NCBI GenBank assembly: GCA_036785325.1
Contig: JAXIVH010000043.1
Location: 2,055,174 to 2,119,173 of the forward strand
Source of the DNA: Urophycis tenuis
Taxonomy: Eukaryota; Chordata; Actinopteri; Gadiformes; Phycidae
Length of the DNA: 64,000 bases
Direction: 5' to 3'
The translations under genes were made by a program, and so were the position numbers. Shown in pieces: positions 22,310 to 33,800 of this stretch (its first letter is position 1; each line of letters opens with the position of its first letter). The notes beneath the pieces were generated by a model. It was not told where the DNA came from. It did no database searches and saw nothing but the letters and a program-made list of their open reading frames with translations.

Positions 22310-22545
22310 CCCGCCCACCCAGCACCCCCACCCCTCACCCCCCTGGTCATACTTCATATTATTTATAGTAATGTTATTTATTGTATTATTTATTCTCATC
22401 TGCCGTTGCACCCCCCGACCCCATATCCATACAATCCACATTCATCTGTTGTACCCGTTCCGTTGTATTGCACTAGCGCACTATTGCACCACCTGTACAC
22501 TTCTTGTATTATATTACTATTTCTCGCACTCCCCCAACTCTCCTT
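22310..22545 (+). mobile_element. Second, inverted LINE 3' UTR fragment
   Basis: This stretch closely resembles the complement of 18915-19200, the 3' UTR of the Rex1-type LINE (shared blocks include CAGCACCCCCAC, TTTATAGTAATGTTATTTAT, CTCATCTGTTGTACCC and a TTGCACCACCTG-like run). It therefore represents the same LINE family in the opposite orientation, without coding sequence and without the AATCT tail. It joins the transposase C-terminal part at about 22545. Confidence 0.7.
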
Positions 22546-23312
22546 CCTGGACCCTAGGGAAATGGCCTCCAATGTTGGTGGAGTGACTAAGTTTAGGAAG
22601 GCTTACCTGGTGCATGTCCACCGTGTGAAGGAAGAAGACTGTGACGACTTAATTAGACTCTACATTCAATTCATAAATGAGATAGTAGGACCTCAGAGTT
22701 CACACTTTTCTCTTTGATCCATACACGGACAGAGTTGACACTTTTTTGCATGACAGGATGTCCACAGAGAAACCATATGAAAAGCTATGGGGACTCTGCC
22801 GCCAACTCCTTCTCCTCTCACATAGGCAAGCCTCTGTAGAGCGTGGATTTTCTGTCAACCGTCAAATTGAGGTTGATAACCTTGCAGAGGAGTCATTTGT
22901 TGCACAAAGGTGCATTTTGGACCATCTTAGGTTGGTGGGTGGCACCAAGAATGTTACAATTGACAGACCACTATTATTATCAGTTGGTGGTGCACGGCAA
23001 AGATACCTCGCACATCTTGATGATGTGAAAAGGCAGAGAGAAGATGCAAAAAAATAGTGCAAAAGGTGCAAAAAAATAACAAGCGGAAATGTGTTTTGGA
23101 TCAAATCGAAGAACTCAAAACTAAGAAAAAAAGGCTAAACGAAGACATAGAGGCGCTAGAGACCTCAGCTGATAAGTTAGCCCTTGAAGCTGAGAAAACG
23201 GGCAAGCTGACTTTAATTGCAAATCCAATAGTTTAAGGAAGGGTGCAAAGGAGAAGAGGGCAGAAATCGTGGAAGTGGAAAAGTCATTGGATGAGAAATT
23301 GAATGAATTGAA
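22545..23312 (+). pseudogene. Unclassified transposase, C-terminal part
   Basis: The frame resumes with LDPRE and EEDCDDLIRLYIQF, then after a short break at 22717 continues as MSTEKPYEKLWGLCRQLLLL, RQASVERGFSVNRQIEVDNL and LHLDDVKRQRED-like sequence. Past a stop near 23055 the DNA still encodes a Lys/Glu-rich coiled coil (KTKKKRLNEDIEALE, ADKLALEAEKTGKL) to about 23312. Each block aligns with the C-terminus of the protein at 61573-63858 (LDPRVLLNN, CCDDVLREFGHFF, ASVERGFSINKEM, KKKRMEEDVKVL). Stops and frame changes make it non-functional. Confidence 0.75.
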
Positions 23313-23372
23313 AAGCAAGTGAAGACAGAATAAATTAAACAAAATTACTTTTAAAAGGGAAACAACTAAAGG

Positions 23373-23556
23373 ATATTTCAGGGAATGCACTTTTTTTAAA
23401 GCATATTACCAGCTGACCTATTGTGTTGGAAAATATTTCAGGGAATGCACTTTTTTAAAGCATATTACCAGCTGAAATATTGTGTTGGAAAATATTTCGA
23501 GAATGCACTTTTTTTAAGCATATTACCAGCTGACCTATTGTGTTGGAAAATATTTT
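23373..23556. repeat. 57-bp tandem repeat, about 3.3 copies
   Basis: Repeats of a unit containing TATTGTGTTGGAAAATATTT, GGAATGCACTTTTTT and AAGCATATTACCAGCTGA. It lies just downstream of the transposase C-terminal part, in the 3' subterminal region of the transposon. Confidence 0.9.
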
Positions 23557-25295
23557 ACTCATTGTTTACCATTATGCATTCATGTTCATGTTTGTTTAAC
23601 TGTGTAATGGTTTAATGGTAATATGTTTAATAAACCAAATCTTTGCCCAAATATTTCATTTAACTGATAAATAAGCCAAAAGGTTTGTGATAGAGTTTAA
23701 CTTGTTTAGGAAAATCTAGAAGTTTATTTCAGCTCCGTTTTATGCAAAACACAAACATGAAAAATAGAATAGGCCTACCACATCTGTCATATGACCAAAT
23801 ATAAAAGAAAACTGCGACAACTATCCTTGGTCTGTTTAGGTAACATGATTTAACCATGCCTGTGCTTGAAATGTGTCGACACATTAGGTCCTTGAATTTG
23901 AGGATATTGGGCCTGGAAAGTCCTTGAAAGTTCCTTGAATTTGATCTTCACCAAGGTGTGGGAACCCTGAGTTAGAATACATGCACATATCTGCGGGATT
24001 TACTTTTGGGTTATTCTTTTTTTTTTTAAATGTGAGCCTCGGAATATACATTCTTGAGATGGTTAAAACAATCTCCTGTTTCTGTTTAGGAGAACATCCT
24101 TGTGTCAAAAGATGACTCAAAGGTCTTGAAGGTGGCTGACTTGGGCAAGCCGTCTGGACCATCATAACAGTGAGTGGCTGGCTTTCTACCTTGACAGGAA
24201 AACACCCATCTTAAAGGTAAGTTTCTTTCTGAAGCTACGGTTCATTTGAATGACAAACTTCATCCTCCACAGACTATCCTGTTGCCCAGGCACTGGCCTA
24301 CGTGTCCCCAGAAGTCCGTCTGAAGAATGCCTATGGCAGGCCCATTGACATGTGGAGTCTGGGCTGCATCCTAGCCGAGCTCAAGACTGGCGATGCCCTG
24401 TTTGATGTTGACAATGAGTCAGAGTTACTGCATGAAATGAAGATGGTAATAAATACTTAAAAAGATAGCTTTAATATGTCAGCGCCCTACTGTTATTCTG
24501 ATGTGGTGTGTATGTGTTCTGTTGAAGCTCCCCCAAAGGGTGTGCTGGAGAAGACGTTGCTTCAGTATGCACTCACTGGTGAGTAGAAACTAAACCTCAA
24601 GTTGTCCTCACAGTGAGACCAAAGAATGTCCTCGGTTGTTGTGTCTTTTGATATTTCAGTTGTTGTTGTGGGACGTTAATGCAGGTCAAAGAAACAGCAA
24701 ACGGAAGACCAGTTGGCATCTGTCTATGGCCCTGGACCCAGGAAGAACTGTTCATTGACTTCATCCAGCACCGTCTCGAGTAGGTGCACCTCCACTCTGA
24801 CCCAAGCGTTGAGTTTGATGCAGCCTCCAAGTCTTGGCTCATCTCTTTACTTCAACATGTGCCATGTAAAGTTCTTTTGAGGAGATACAAAGTAGTCTTG
24901 GAGTTTTCAGCACTAGAAGCATTGCCAGGTGGTGACCAGGGAGGGGAATTTTGATTTGGCACATATATTGGCAAACAATGTCTCCTTGTTTCTCTATCAC
25001 TCTGACAAACACGCTTCGTCGCGATCAGCTGATAGCGTTAATACAGGCGTTTTTTTTCCCATCGCTTAAGCACAACAAGTACAGCGCTCGCCTTCGGCAT
25101 TTGAGTAACGAATAGGTGTTACATAATATGCCAAATTGTAACTGAAGATACATAAGTTCATTGCTCAGGTAGACCAATCAATTTCAATTTCAACTGCCAT
25201 GTTTGTGCGTCTCGAGCGACTTGAGCGTCTCGAGCGCAAGCTTGCGGCATTGTCATGGCAACCGAACGTCATCCCGAGTGTCCGTGAGCGAGTGA

Positions 25296-27152
25296 ATGAG
25301 TGCACTTTTCGAACACAGCTTAATGATGGAGAAGTTTTTAAAGCAAAAAAATGAAGATAAAAGTGGTGCTGGACCCCCCCCAAAAAACAAATGTGTGCGT
25401 AAATACAATCCCGAATTCATTCGATATGGATTTGTGAACGGGGGTAGTGAGGAAGAGCCGAGAGCCCAGTGTGTGGAGTGTGGGCTGACGCTATCCAATG
25501 AAGCTTTAAAGCCCTCGAAGCTACAGCGGCACCTAGAGACCAAGCATCCAACGCTCGTGGGAAAGCCGGTAGAATATTTTAAGAGAAAAGAAAATGGGCT
25601 GCAGATACAGAAAAAATCTATTGTGTCACTGACTGGCAACTCTAAATGTGCACTGAAAGCAAGCTACCTCGTAGCCAGATGTGTGGCACAGAGTAAGAAA
25701 CCATTCACCATAGCGGAGGAATTGATTCTCCCTGCCGCTGTGGATATGTGCCGTGAGATGATCGGAGAGGCTGCTGCAAAGAAGCTGCTGACCATCCCAC
25801 TCTCCAACGACACTGTGAGTCACCGTATCGCGGACATGGCCTCAGACATACAGCAGCAACTTCTTGAAAGAATAAAAAGTAGTACATTTTTCTCTTTGCA
25901 AATGGATGAGTCCATGGATGTCACGAATGCTGCACTGCTGTTGGTTTTTGTTCGCTATCGCTGGGACAGTAGTTTGCACAAAGACATACTGTTCTGTGGA
26001 GAGCTACCAACACGAGCTACGGCTCAGGAATGTTTCCGCTGCATGGATAACTATTTCACTGAGAATGGCCTGGACTGGCAGAACTGTGTCGGGGTGTGTA
26101 GTGACGGCGCAGCGTCAATGACTGGCAGGCATCACGGTGTCATCAGCCAGATACTGGAGCGTGCACCAGAAGCTAAATGGACACACTGTTTTCTCCACCG
26201 TGAAAGCCTTGCAGCGAAAAAGATGTCACCAGAGTTCCACGAAGTGATGACTATATGTGTGAAAACAATCAACTTCATTAAAAACAATGCTGTGAACTCC
26301 AGATGTTTTGCCAAGCTTTGTGAGGACATGGACGCAGATCATGTCAGGCTGCTCTATCACAGTGAAGTGAGATGGCTCTCAAGGGGACTGGTCCTCAAGT
26401 GTTTGTTTGAACTGAAGAATGAGGTCTTCACTTTCCTCACTGAGAAAAAATCTCCCTTTGCACATTACTATGCTGACACAAAGTTCACAGCAAAACTTGC
26501 CTACCTCTGTGACATTTTTTCACTATTGAACCAGCTGAATATCTCTCTTCAAGGAAGAAACAGCAACATATTTTTTGTTGCAGACAAAGTTCAAGCTTTC
26601 AAGAGGAAACTTGCTTTGTGGACAAAGAGGGCCCAGGAAAAGAGGATGGACATGTTTCCACTTTTGTCTGACATTTTGGAAAACTGCCCTCAGATGATGA
26701 TCAGTGACTCAGTCTCTCAGCACCTCTCACAAGTGGCAGAGAAATTTGATGAGTACTTTCCTGAGGATCCCAGAGAGGGACACTTGTGGATTTTGGACCC
26801 ATTTTCTGTGGATCCCACTGAAAATGATGTTGCTTTGCCCTCACATCTGGAATCACAGCTTCTGGAAGTTTCCACCGACAGCACTTTAAAATTGCAGTGG
26901 GGCAAACTAGACCTGGGCTCCTTCTGGATTGCTGTCTCAAAGGAGTACCCATGTCTTGCACTGAGGGCTGTGAAACTCCTTCTCCCATTCACAACTGTGT
27001 GAATCAGGGTTCTCCATTGTGGCCACAACTAAAACCAAAGCCCGAAACAGACTCAGAACAACACTGGAGGCTACTTTGAGAGTGAGCCTTTCCCCCATTC
27101 CACCCAGATTAGATCTGATTGTGTCTCAGAGGCAGGCCCAAGTGTCCCATTA
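25296..27152 (+). pseudogene. hAT transposase (BED-finger, ZBED5/FAM200-like), one frameshift
   Basis: The frame opens at 25296; the second or third Met (MMEKFLKQKNEDKS, about 25323) matches the start of the related copy at 15421. A BED-type finger CVECGLTLSNEALKPSKLQR with HLETKH follows, then EYFKRKE. The catalytic region has FFSLQMDESMDVTNAAL, VGVCSDGAASMTGRHHG, HCFLHRESLAAKKMSPEFHE and LYHSEVRWLSRGLVLKCLFE, and later WILDPFS and DLGSFWIAVSKEYPCLALRA. The frame ends at 27002, but in the next frame the DNA directly continues LCESGFSIVATTKTKARNRL to a stop near 27152. A small indel at about 26993 is therefore the only evident lesion. The dimerisation domain is what it removes. Confidence 0.9.
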
Positions 27153-27833
27153 AGAGTTGAATATAAAATAAGAAGTTGTAGCTTGTTAAAAAATTACTGT
27201 TTTGACTGTTCGTTGATTTGGTTGTTTGTTGTTCAAGATATAAAGAGCAACATCTGGTTCTGCCATGCAAAGATGAAAACTGCTGCAATTGTTAAATGAA
27301 TCTGCTGATTATAAGGCTATAGTCATTTGCACTTTATTTCAATTTTATTTAGAGTTTATTTATTTAATTCAAAAATATATATTATATAATATAAATATAT
27401 ATTCTATAATTAATTATATAATAATATAATTATTAATATATATTTTTGAATGCTTTTATTTTATCACCACCTTTTTTATTGATTGATTGATTATTCCATT
27501 TTTTGTTAAATGTAAAATCTTACAAATGTATTTTATGCAGATTAAACTGTTCAAATTTATGAATTTTTCTTCTTGTATTTCTTGTTCCATGAATTATCAG
27601 CAAAAGTTAATGAAAGTTTATACAAATCTTGATCACATTTTATCATGTCATTGTATTATTTATTTAATTTAACTACTTAAGGTTTTAGATTGTTAAACTG
27701 TACATGGATTTGATCTATTATTGAATACAAATGAGTGAGATCAATTAACTACGGTGTTAATATTTAATGGCCACTCTGCACTGAAAAAATTGGGCCTCAG
27801 GGTCAAAAAGGTTAAGAACCCCTGCCCTAGAGG
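27153..27833. other. 3' part of hAT element with AT-rich palindrome and right end
   Basis: Non-coding, very AT-rich. Perfect 17-bp arms TTCAAAAATATATATTA (27368-27384) and its complement (27434-27450) flank a TATA-rich centre. Near 27808-27825 the sequence AAGGTTAAGAACCCCTG looks like a hAT right end (CAGGGGTTCTTAACC inverted). A matching left end near 24910 was not convincing, so the element's limits are not settled. Confidence 0.5.
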
Positions 27834-28850
27834 CCATTTCAATGATTCAATGATTCAATTTGTTTATTCATACATAGTCAAAAGATACAGTTTAGTACGC
27901 TTTGTTTTATATACGGTAATGTTCTTTTGCTATGCAAGAATGGGTCCTCCATTATAAGCTATTTAAAGCTTTTGGGCGGAGGGCCCAAAGTTCATGAAAA
28001 TAAAAGTGTTCAAAGTATAATGTGGTGCTGTGTAAGAATTTGAGCATTTCATGGGTAGACAGGCCAGGACATACAATTACATACAAAGACACACAAACAT
28101 GTGGTCATACGTACAGACAATACTAACATACATTTTACATTCAATTCCTCATACAGTCATCCCAATTACATCCATGTCATGTAGAAGAGATATGGTTATA
28201 AATAGTTAGATAGAAGATATACTTTTAGATTTCTTTTAAAGACGGGGAAGGAGTGGAGCATCCTTAGGTTAACATCAAGATTGTTCCAGATCTGATTTTT
28301 TATCTGTATGTTTGACACTCGGACTCAAATTGTTCTGTAGACCCTAAACTTCATCTTGGAAGTGAAAACCAAACTTTAACACCAATTTGAAATGACTGAG
28401 CCTTAAACGACCCCACTACCTTGCTTCAAGCGGAAATTACCAAGTAAAGAACAATTTGCTATTTTAAATGCAAATCTATTCCATGCTGTCAATTTGTACA
28501 GTCAAAATTCCACCTTCTACCTACAGTAAGTAATGATAGACATAGCATTGTGTAGCATTATCAGGTTCTTACTAATATTGCAGACATCAAAATGTAAGTG
28601 TTTTTTGTGACCATTCAGTAACATATATAAGGACCTGTTTCAATTGAAGCTAATGTGAAATTTATATAATATAAGAAAAGTAAAAAAATTATCATAGGTT
28701 TCAAAGGTCTAAATCATTGCCTGTAACACTTTACTGGAACCTGATGAGAGTATGCAGTAGAATGCCAAGTTTTTCTATATTCATTTGTCATACAAGAGCC
28801 TTTTTGTCAACCTTACCTTAATGTAGTAAGAAAAAACTATAACCTTATTT
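27834..28850. other. Probable LINE 3' fragment and unassigned sequence
   Basis: At 27838-27870 there are about three repeats of CAATGATT followed by TTTATT, which on the minus strand reads as an AATAAA end with a (TTGAATCA)n tail. This suggests a 5'-truncated LINE on the minus strand of a few hundred bases. Nothing else up to 28850 is recognisable; no gene seen. Confidence 0.3.
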
Positions 28851-29134
28851 TCTACAGGTCCTTCCCAGGTATTTTTTTACCAAGGCCAGAGGAAAGAGGC
28901 GCTTTCCTACAGCAAACCTTGTTCCTGCCAAGAGAGCTAAACCGATTGAAGTGGCTTTCTATTTGCTGCCAAAGCCATGAAAAAACTCCAAAAGAGCAGG
29001 AGCAAATAATCCATATGCAGGCAGGGTTGGGCCTCAGGACCACTCATCTAGATAAGAGCACAACATATGAAGAGGCAATTAGTTATTTAGTCTATCTTGT
29101 ATTTTAATATGCTGTGAAGTTCATGAAAAACAAT

Positions 29135-29506
29135 CAGTACGTTTACATGCAGCAAGAAATTTGAATTTCTGATCGGATCAGATAATGACATGCGTAAGAC
29201 CGGATCACTTGTCCGAGTATACATGCCGTTCAGAGAATCGGATTAACAGCCGGAGCATGGCTGACTCCGGACGCTATGTGGCACTGCGCATTCGCAGAAT
29301 GCAAAATCCGATTCAGATCCGATTGCTGAGTATACATGCCGTTAAAAGTCCGACTATGAACGAATTATCTAGGTGTTATCCGATTTTGAGATGTCCGAAG
29401 TAAGTCCGAAATAGGTCGGATTAAGGTGTTTACATGCACTTCAAAAGTCCAAACGATGTCTTATACGATTAGAAATTCGAATTTCTTGCTGCATGTAAAC
29501 GTACTG
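29135..29506. mobile_element. MITE with CAGTACGTTTACATGCAGC ends
   Basis: A 372-bp element with terminal inverted repeats of about 35 bp (CAGTACGTTTACATGCAGCA onward; complement ends at 29506). AAT is on both sides (29132-29134 and 29507-29509), a possible 3-bp duplication. The interior is rich in CCGATTN-type short repeats. Superfamily not assigned. The surrounding 28850-29130 and 29510-29688 hold no recognisable feature. Confidence 0.75.
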
Positions 29507-30802
29507 AATTACATTAATTAATTGTGGGCACACATTAAACAAGCTATTTTGTAGATCTTAATATACATTACAGTCATGTTTGCTCAAGAGAAATGGAGAA
29601 AACTGTGGGTTACCTTTGGTGCTTTAAAGTTATAATCTGTTAATCATAAACTGTAAGAATTTAGATAAACCTTTGTTTCACCCGTAAGCAGGGCCGGCCC
29701 AAGCCTTTTGGGGCCCCCCTCCCACCACCGTGGAGTCACCAGAAAATTGTGAATTTAGTAGATGTGATTTCCTGTATTCTAGTTCATCTTAGGGATGGCC
29801 AGCTGGAGATGGGCAATACCTTAATTTGTTCAGATTCATAGCCTATAACCTGACTTGCAGGGCCTGCACAGGCGAACAGATACAGCACTGGGTTTAGCTG
29901 CCCCCAAACCATAAGCCTACTTTAAAGGCCTGGCCTATATTTTGGATTCAAAGTTAAGTCCACAATTGATTACATACATTCAGGGTTCCACACAGACATT
30001 GTGTCATAAGCAGAATTTCATGATTTAGAGGGCTTTCAGATATATCACATCACATATCCTGGGATATTTACCTGAGGGGCCCCATTCAGACATCAACCCA
30101 TAACCCATTTTGTATGAATAAGGAGCCCTATTAAGACATAACACATTCGGTATTTGATCTGGGGCCCCATTAAGAGAGTAATCCACCCTTGTATTAATAT
30201 AGTAGTTATTTACCCCAGACCAGTGTCTTTTTAACCTTAGAGGATACTGAAATCACATCTATTTTTAACTCTCATATTTGAAGTGAAACACTACGTGTGG
30301 TTTACTGAACTTGAATTGAAAAATAACAAAATACAACAGCAGGCATTGCATTTGCTTTAAACAAGTAAACCAGTTTAATGACTTGTTTTTTTTTTTGTTT
30401 AAACTTGGAACAGATCTGCAAATGGGCATTCAATGTGCAATCTTCAATGACAAAATAAAACCAAAATAGACTATATATGTAAATAATGTAATCAAAACTA
30501 AAATGTCTTATTTAAATCAAATACAAAAATAAATAGATACTTAAATAATTAAAGTGCCTCAGTATTCCACATATTTTTAACTTTAGTTTTCAACTTCTTA
30601 AAACAGACACTCAAAATATTAAATAAATTATTTGCTGAAATAATGACAAAACTGAATACTAAAAATGAAGAATAATAACAACAAGGGTTCAACAATGACA
30701 ATTATTCCTTAAAACTAAAAAAAAAAAAAAAAAAAAAAAGGTCTCAATACAGTCTAACTTCTTAAAATCTTTCTTTCCTAGCTTTTCTGGAGGCAAAGTC
30801 AC

Positions 30803-33800
30803 TTATGACATCATTGTAAGATATTGCTTGCTAACTTTGTTATTAATACTAATCACAGCAAGTCCACTTAGTCTTTCCGGAGCCATTGTTGATCTCAGGT
30901 ATGTTTTAATCAATTTGAGCTTCAAAAAGCTCCTCTCTGCTGAGGCAACTGTTACAGGCAGAGTGCAGGCTATCCTGAGAGCTACCCAAAGATTTGGGTA
31001 AAGCTCACACATCTCATTTTGTGAGAGGTAGGTGAGAAGTTCAAATGCAATCATTCAAATGCATCACCTAGGTTGGGGGAGTAGAGGAAGACTCTCAATC
31101 TCTACAGCCAGTGCACTACCATCAACATCAGCCTCTTAATCACAAGAGCTTTTTCCATAAGAAGGTCACACTGGTCCCTCAGGATCTTAGGCTCTAACTC
31201 CCTAAAGTATAGCAGCACTCCAAAGTTTTCTTTTACCTCACCCAGAGACTTAAATCTATCCTCCAAAGACTGAATGCTACAGTCCACTACGGCATTAAAA
31301 AAAGGACACTTCCATCCTCTTCATAGCATCCGCTATGAGCTCATCTACAGCCTCATAAGCAAAGTGCCTTTTTGTAGAACACAGCCTTCAGCACTGCTTC
31401 AGTGTTCATCTGCTCACAGATTACTTCAGCAGATGTCTGTGCATCACTAAAGCCATGTCTGTAATTGATCAGATCAGTTTTGTTTTTATGGATAAGATTA
31501 ACAGCAACATCAAGCTGCATGTTGGCAGACTGTAGATGCTTGCTAGTGATGTTAATTTTGGAAAGGATGTCATACCAGACAACACAGCAAATATGAAATC
31601 TAAATGAACCAATCTCTTCAGCAAGGGCGCTGCCTTCAACTTTCACTATGGGGTCAGTAGCATTACTCCTGACTTCTAACAGGGCTTCCCTCGCCTTATC
31701 TGCCTGGTAGCGCAAAGCCTCAATGCTATTAATGCAGCTTTCCCAGTGTGTCTCACTCCAGGACTTGATGGTGATGTCGACATATTTCCGCAAGATGGCC
31801 CACCTTTGAGTGGAGCCTGAGAAATGTTTGTATACCTTCTCCACATATCCCAAAAAACATGAAGCATCTGCTGATGCTTTAGCTACATCTGAAACCGTCA
31901 GATTCAGCGTATGAGCACTGCAAGGCACATAAAAAGCTTGTGGATTTTTTGCCAATAGCCTAGCCTGCACACCTTTGTTTTTGCCCTCCATATTGGCACC
32001 ATTATCATAGGACTGCCCCCGACAGTCCTGGAAAGGGATGTTCAATCCCTCAAGCCTGTTAAGGATGAGATTGGACAAACCCAGGCCAGTGGACTCAGGA
32101 GCTATCAAAAATCCTAAAAAGTGCTCCTTTATTTCAGGTGTTTGGCCTAGAATGACTATCCGCACCACAACAGACATCTGTTCACAGTGACTAACATCAG
32201 GTGTACAGTCTAATATTGTTGAATAATATTTGCACTCCTTGATCTCTGACACCATTGCCTCCATTGTTTTCTCACTGATGAAATCAATCAGTTCGTTTTG
32301 GATAGTCTTACTGTAACAGGGTGTAATATCCCCTTAATTATAATTACACAACAGTTTTATCACCTGAAGTTTAGCTTTTCAGCAGCCTTATGTGCCCTTT
32401 TTATTTGATTTTGTTCTCTGATTTAGCTCCACCTCCTTCTGTACTCCCGCCCACATTTCTGAGAACCCCATGAGTTTACCATCCCCCCTGCCCTCTTCCC
32501 TTTTGTAATGATTCCCTAGGGAAGAGGTGTGTGCATTTATTTCTCCCCATTTTGTGATCAAATCCTTAACCATCTTATAGTTTACCATTCTTTATATAAA
32601 TTATTTTGACTGTACATTGTTTAATGGAAGTATAATGTAAATATTAATGCATAGATTAGTGTGGTGAAGAACTTTATATTATATTACAACATGCACCTGA
32701 CCTCGTGATCTCGTGTAATCATGCTAGTACTCCCCCCCCCCCCCCCCCCCCCCCCCTCTGTGTGTGTCGTAGGAGTTGGAGGATTGTGTAAAGGGCACGT
32801 TACTAAAAGAGCTATTGTTATATTTTGATCTTCAGGTATGTCTTTTATTTCTTTGATTTCAACTGTTTTTATGATTATGATGTAGCCCTTTTGTAATGAT
32901 TCCCTAGGGAAGAGGAGTTGGAGGATTGTGTAAAGGGCACGTTACTAAAGGAGCTATTGTTATATTTTGATCTTCAGCGGCAAACAATAAATGGACGTCG
33001 GAGTTTCCGAGTCCAGATTGAGATCCTGGGTCATGTCTATCATTTAAAAGAAACTACACAACGCAGATTCAGCCGGTCACATTACCCAAGTATGTGATTT
33101 GCTGCATTCCACTATCTATACGTCTGATATGGTCTTTCAACACCTGGTCAAATTTTGCCATCAGTTCCACCCCTTTTAGAAAGTTCCCATTGTGGTCCTG
33201 ATGCAAAGTATCAACAGACCCCCTCAGTGCAAGATTCCTCTCTGCCAATGACTGAATTATAGCAATCAAACGGATGAGAACATCTCAACGATTTTTTTCT
33301 GCTTCCAAAAGAGCCATTTCCGTGGCATCAATAGTCTTCCCCTTAGAAAGACGGAGGGAAAATCTTTTCACTTCACCATATTGCTTAAATGATCTGGACT
33401 ATTTTTGTGCTGTTTCAGCAAAGCACCTACATTTACCCAATCACGCTGTCCCCCTGTTGACAATTTTGTGGATTTATGTGAGAATAGTTTGCAACAGAAG
33501 CAGTAAACCGCATAATTTTTCTTTGAATAAATGAGCCAGCTTCGTTTGATTTTTTCGCCATTAACTAATTGTCTGAATGTATAGTGGTAGTGAAAGCTTC
33601 GTCCATCAGACTTTTGGGGAAATGTGAAGGTGTCACTTAATGGCAGTGGCCCTCTTACCAGATCGGTCCTTTCTGAGGAGCTGTTGATCTATCTTGATAG
33701 CTGGTGCTTGTTGAGGGAATAGATGGAAAATCTATGTTAGTGGTTGCAGATGTAGAAGGACCTGTAGGGACATAAGACATATAATTATAACTTAACACAG

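Larger units (their letters stand above)
17069..23969 (+). mobile_element. Unclassified DNA transposon (CAGGGTTCCCAC ends, 6-bp duplication)
   Basis: Terminal inverted repeats CAGGGTTCCCAC/GTGGGAACCCTG, each followed inward by repeats of CCTTGAA. AGTTAG occurs on both sides (17063-17068 and 23970-23975). The coding parts on the plus strand are an N-terminal zinc-finger-like exon, a Ser/Thr-rich exon, and a C-terminal part with an ASVERGFS motif and a coiled coil. The middle of the gene is missing where a Harbinger piece and LINE sequence now sit (18497-22545). ASVERGFS resembles the hAT dimerisation motif, but hAT elements make 8-bp duplications; a 6-bp duplication would fit IS3EU better. A related gene lies at 61573-63858. 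Confidence 0.75.
16533..24840 (+). pseudogene. DYRK-family protein kinase locus, decayed and split by transposons
   Basis: Several exon-like blocks in order spell a DYRK-type kinase domain. Block 16533-16669 reads DKNDIANIIHMKEHFHFRNH then LCITFDLMG. Block 16878-17010 reads KNLFDVMNES, then after a one-base shift LLQCLQSLSRTSITHCDLK, with the catalytic-loop HCD. Block 24090-24168 reads ENILVSKDDSKVLKVADLG, in place of the DFG segment. Block 24283-24445 reads GRPIDMWSLGCILAELKTG. Blocks 24528-24580 and 24686-24840 hold ELFIDFIQHRLE. AG/GT signals border several blocks. There is a TAG in block 1 (after EVEIL), a frameshift in block 2 and a TAG at a Trp position in the last block, so it is a pseudogene. 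The wording is closest to DYRK4/DYRK2 as I remember them. The intron between blocks 2 and 3 holds the 6.9-kb transposon. Confidence 0.75.

Noticed and set aside
24911..24918. CACTAGAA as the left target duplication of the hAT at 25296
   Set aside because: It differs from CCCTAGAG on the right at two positions and the adjacent sequence does not match the right terminal repeat.
32731..32756. Poly-C run as a functional signal
   Set aside because: A simple homopolymer inside a solo LTR, most likely slippage.
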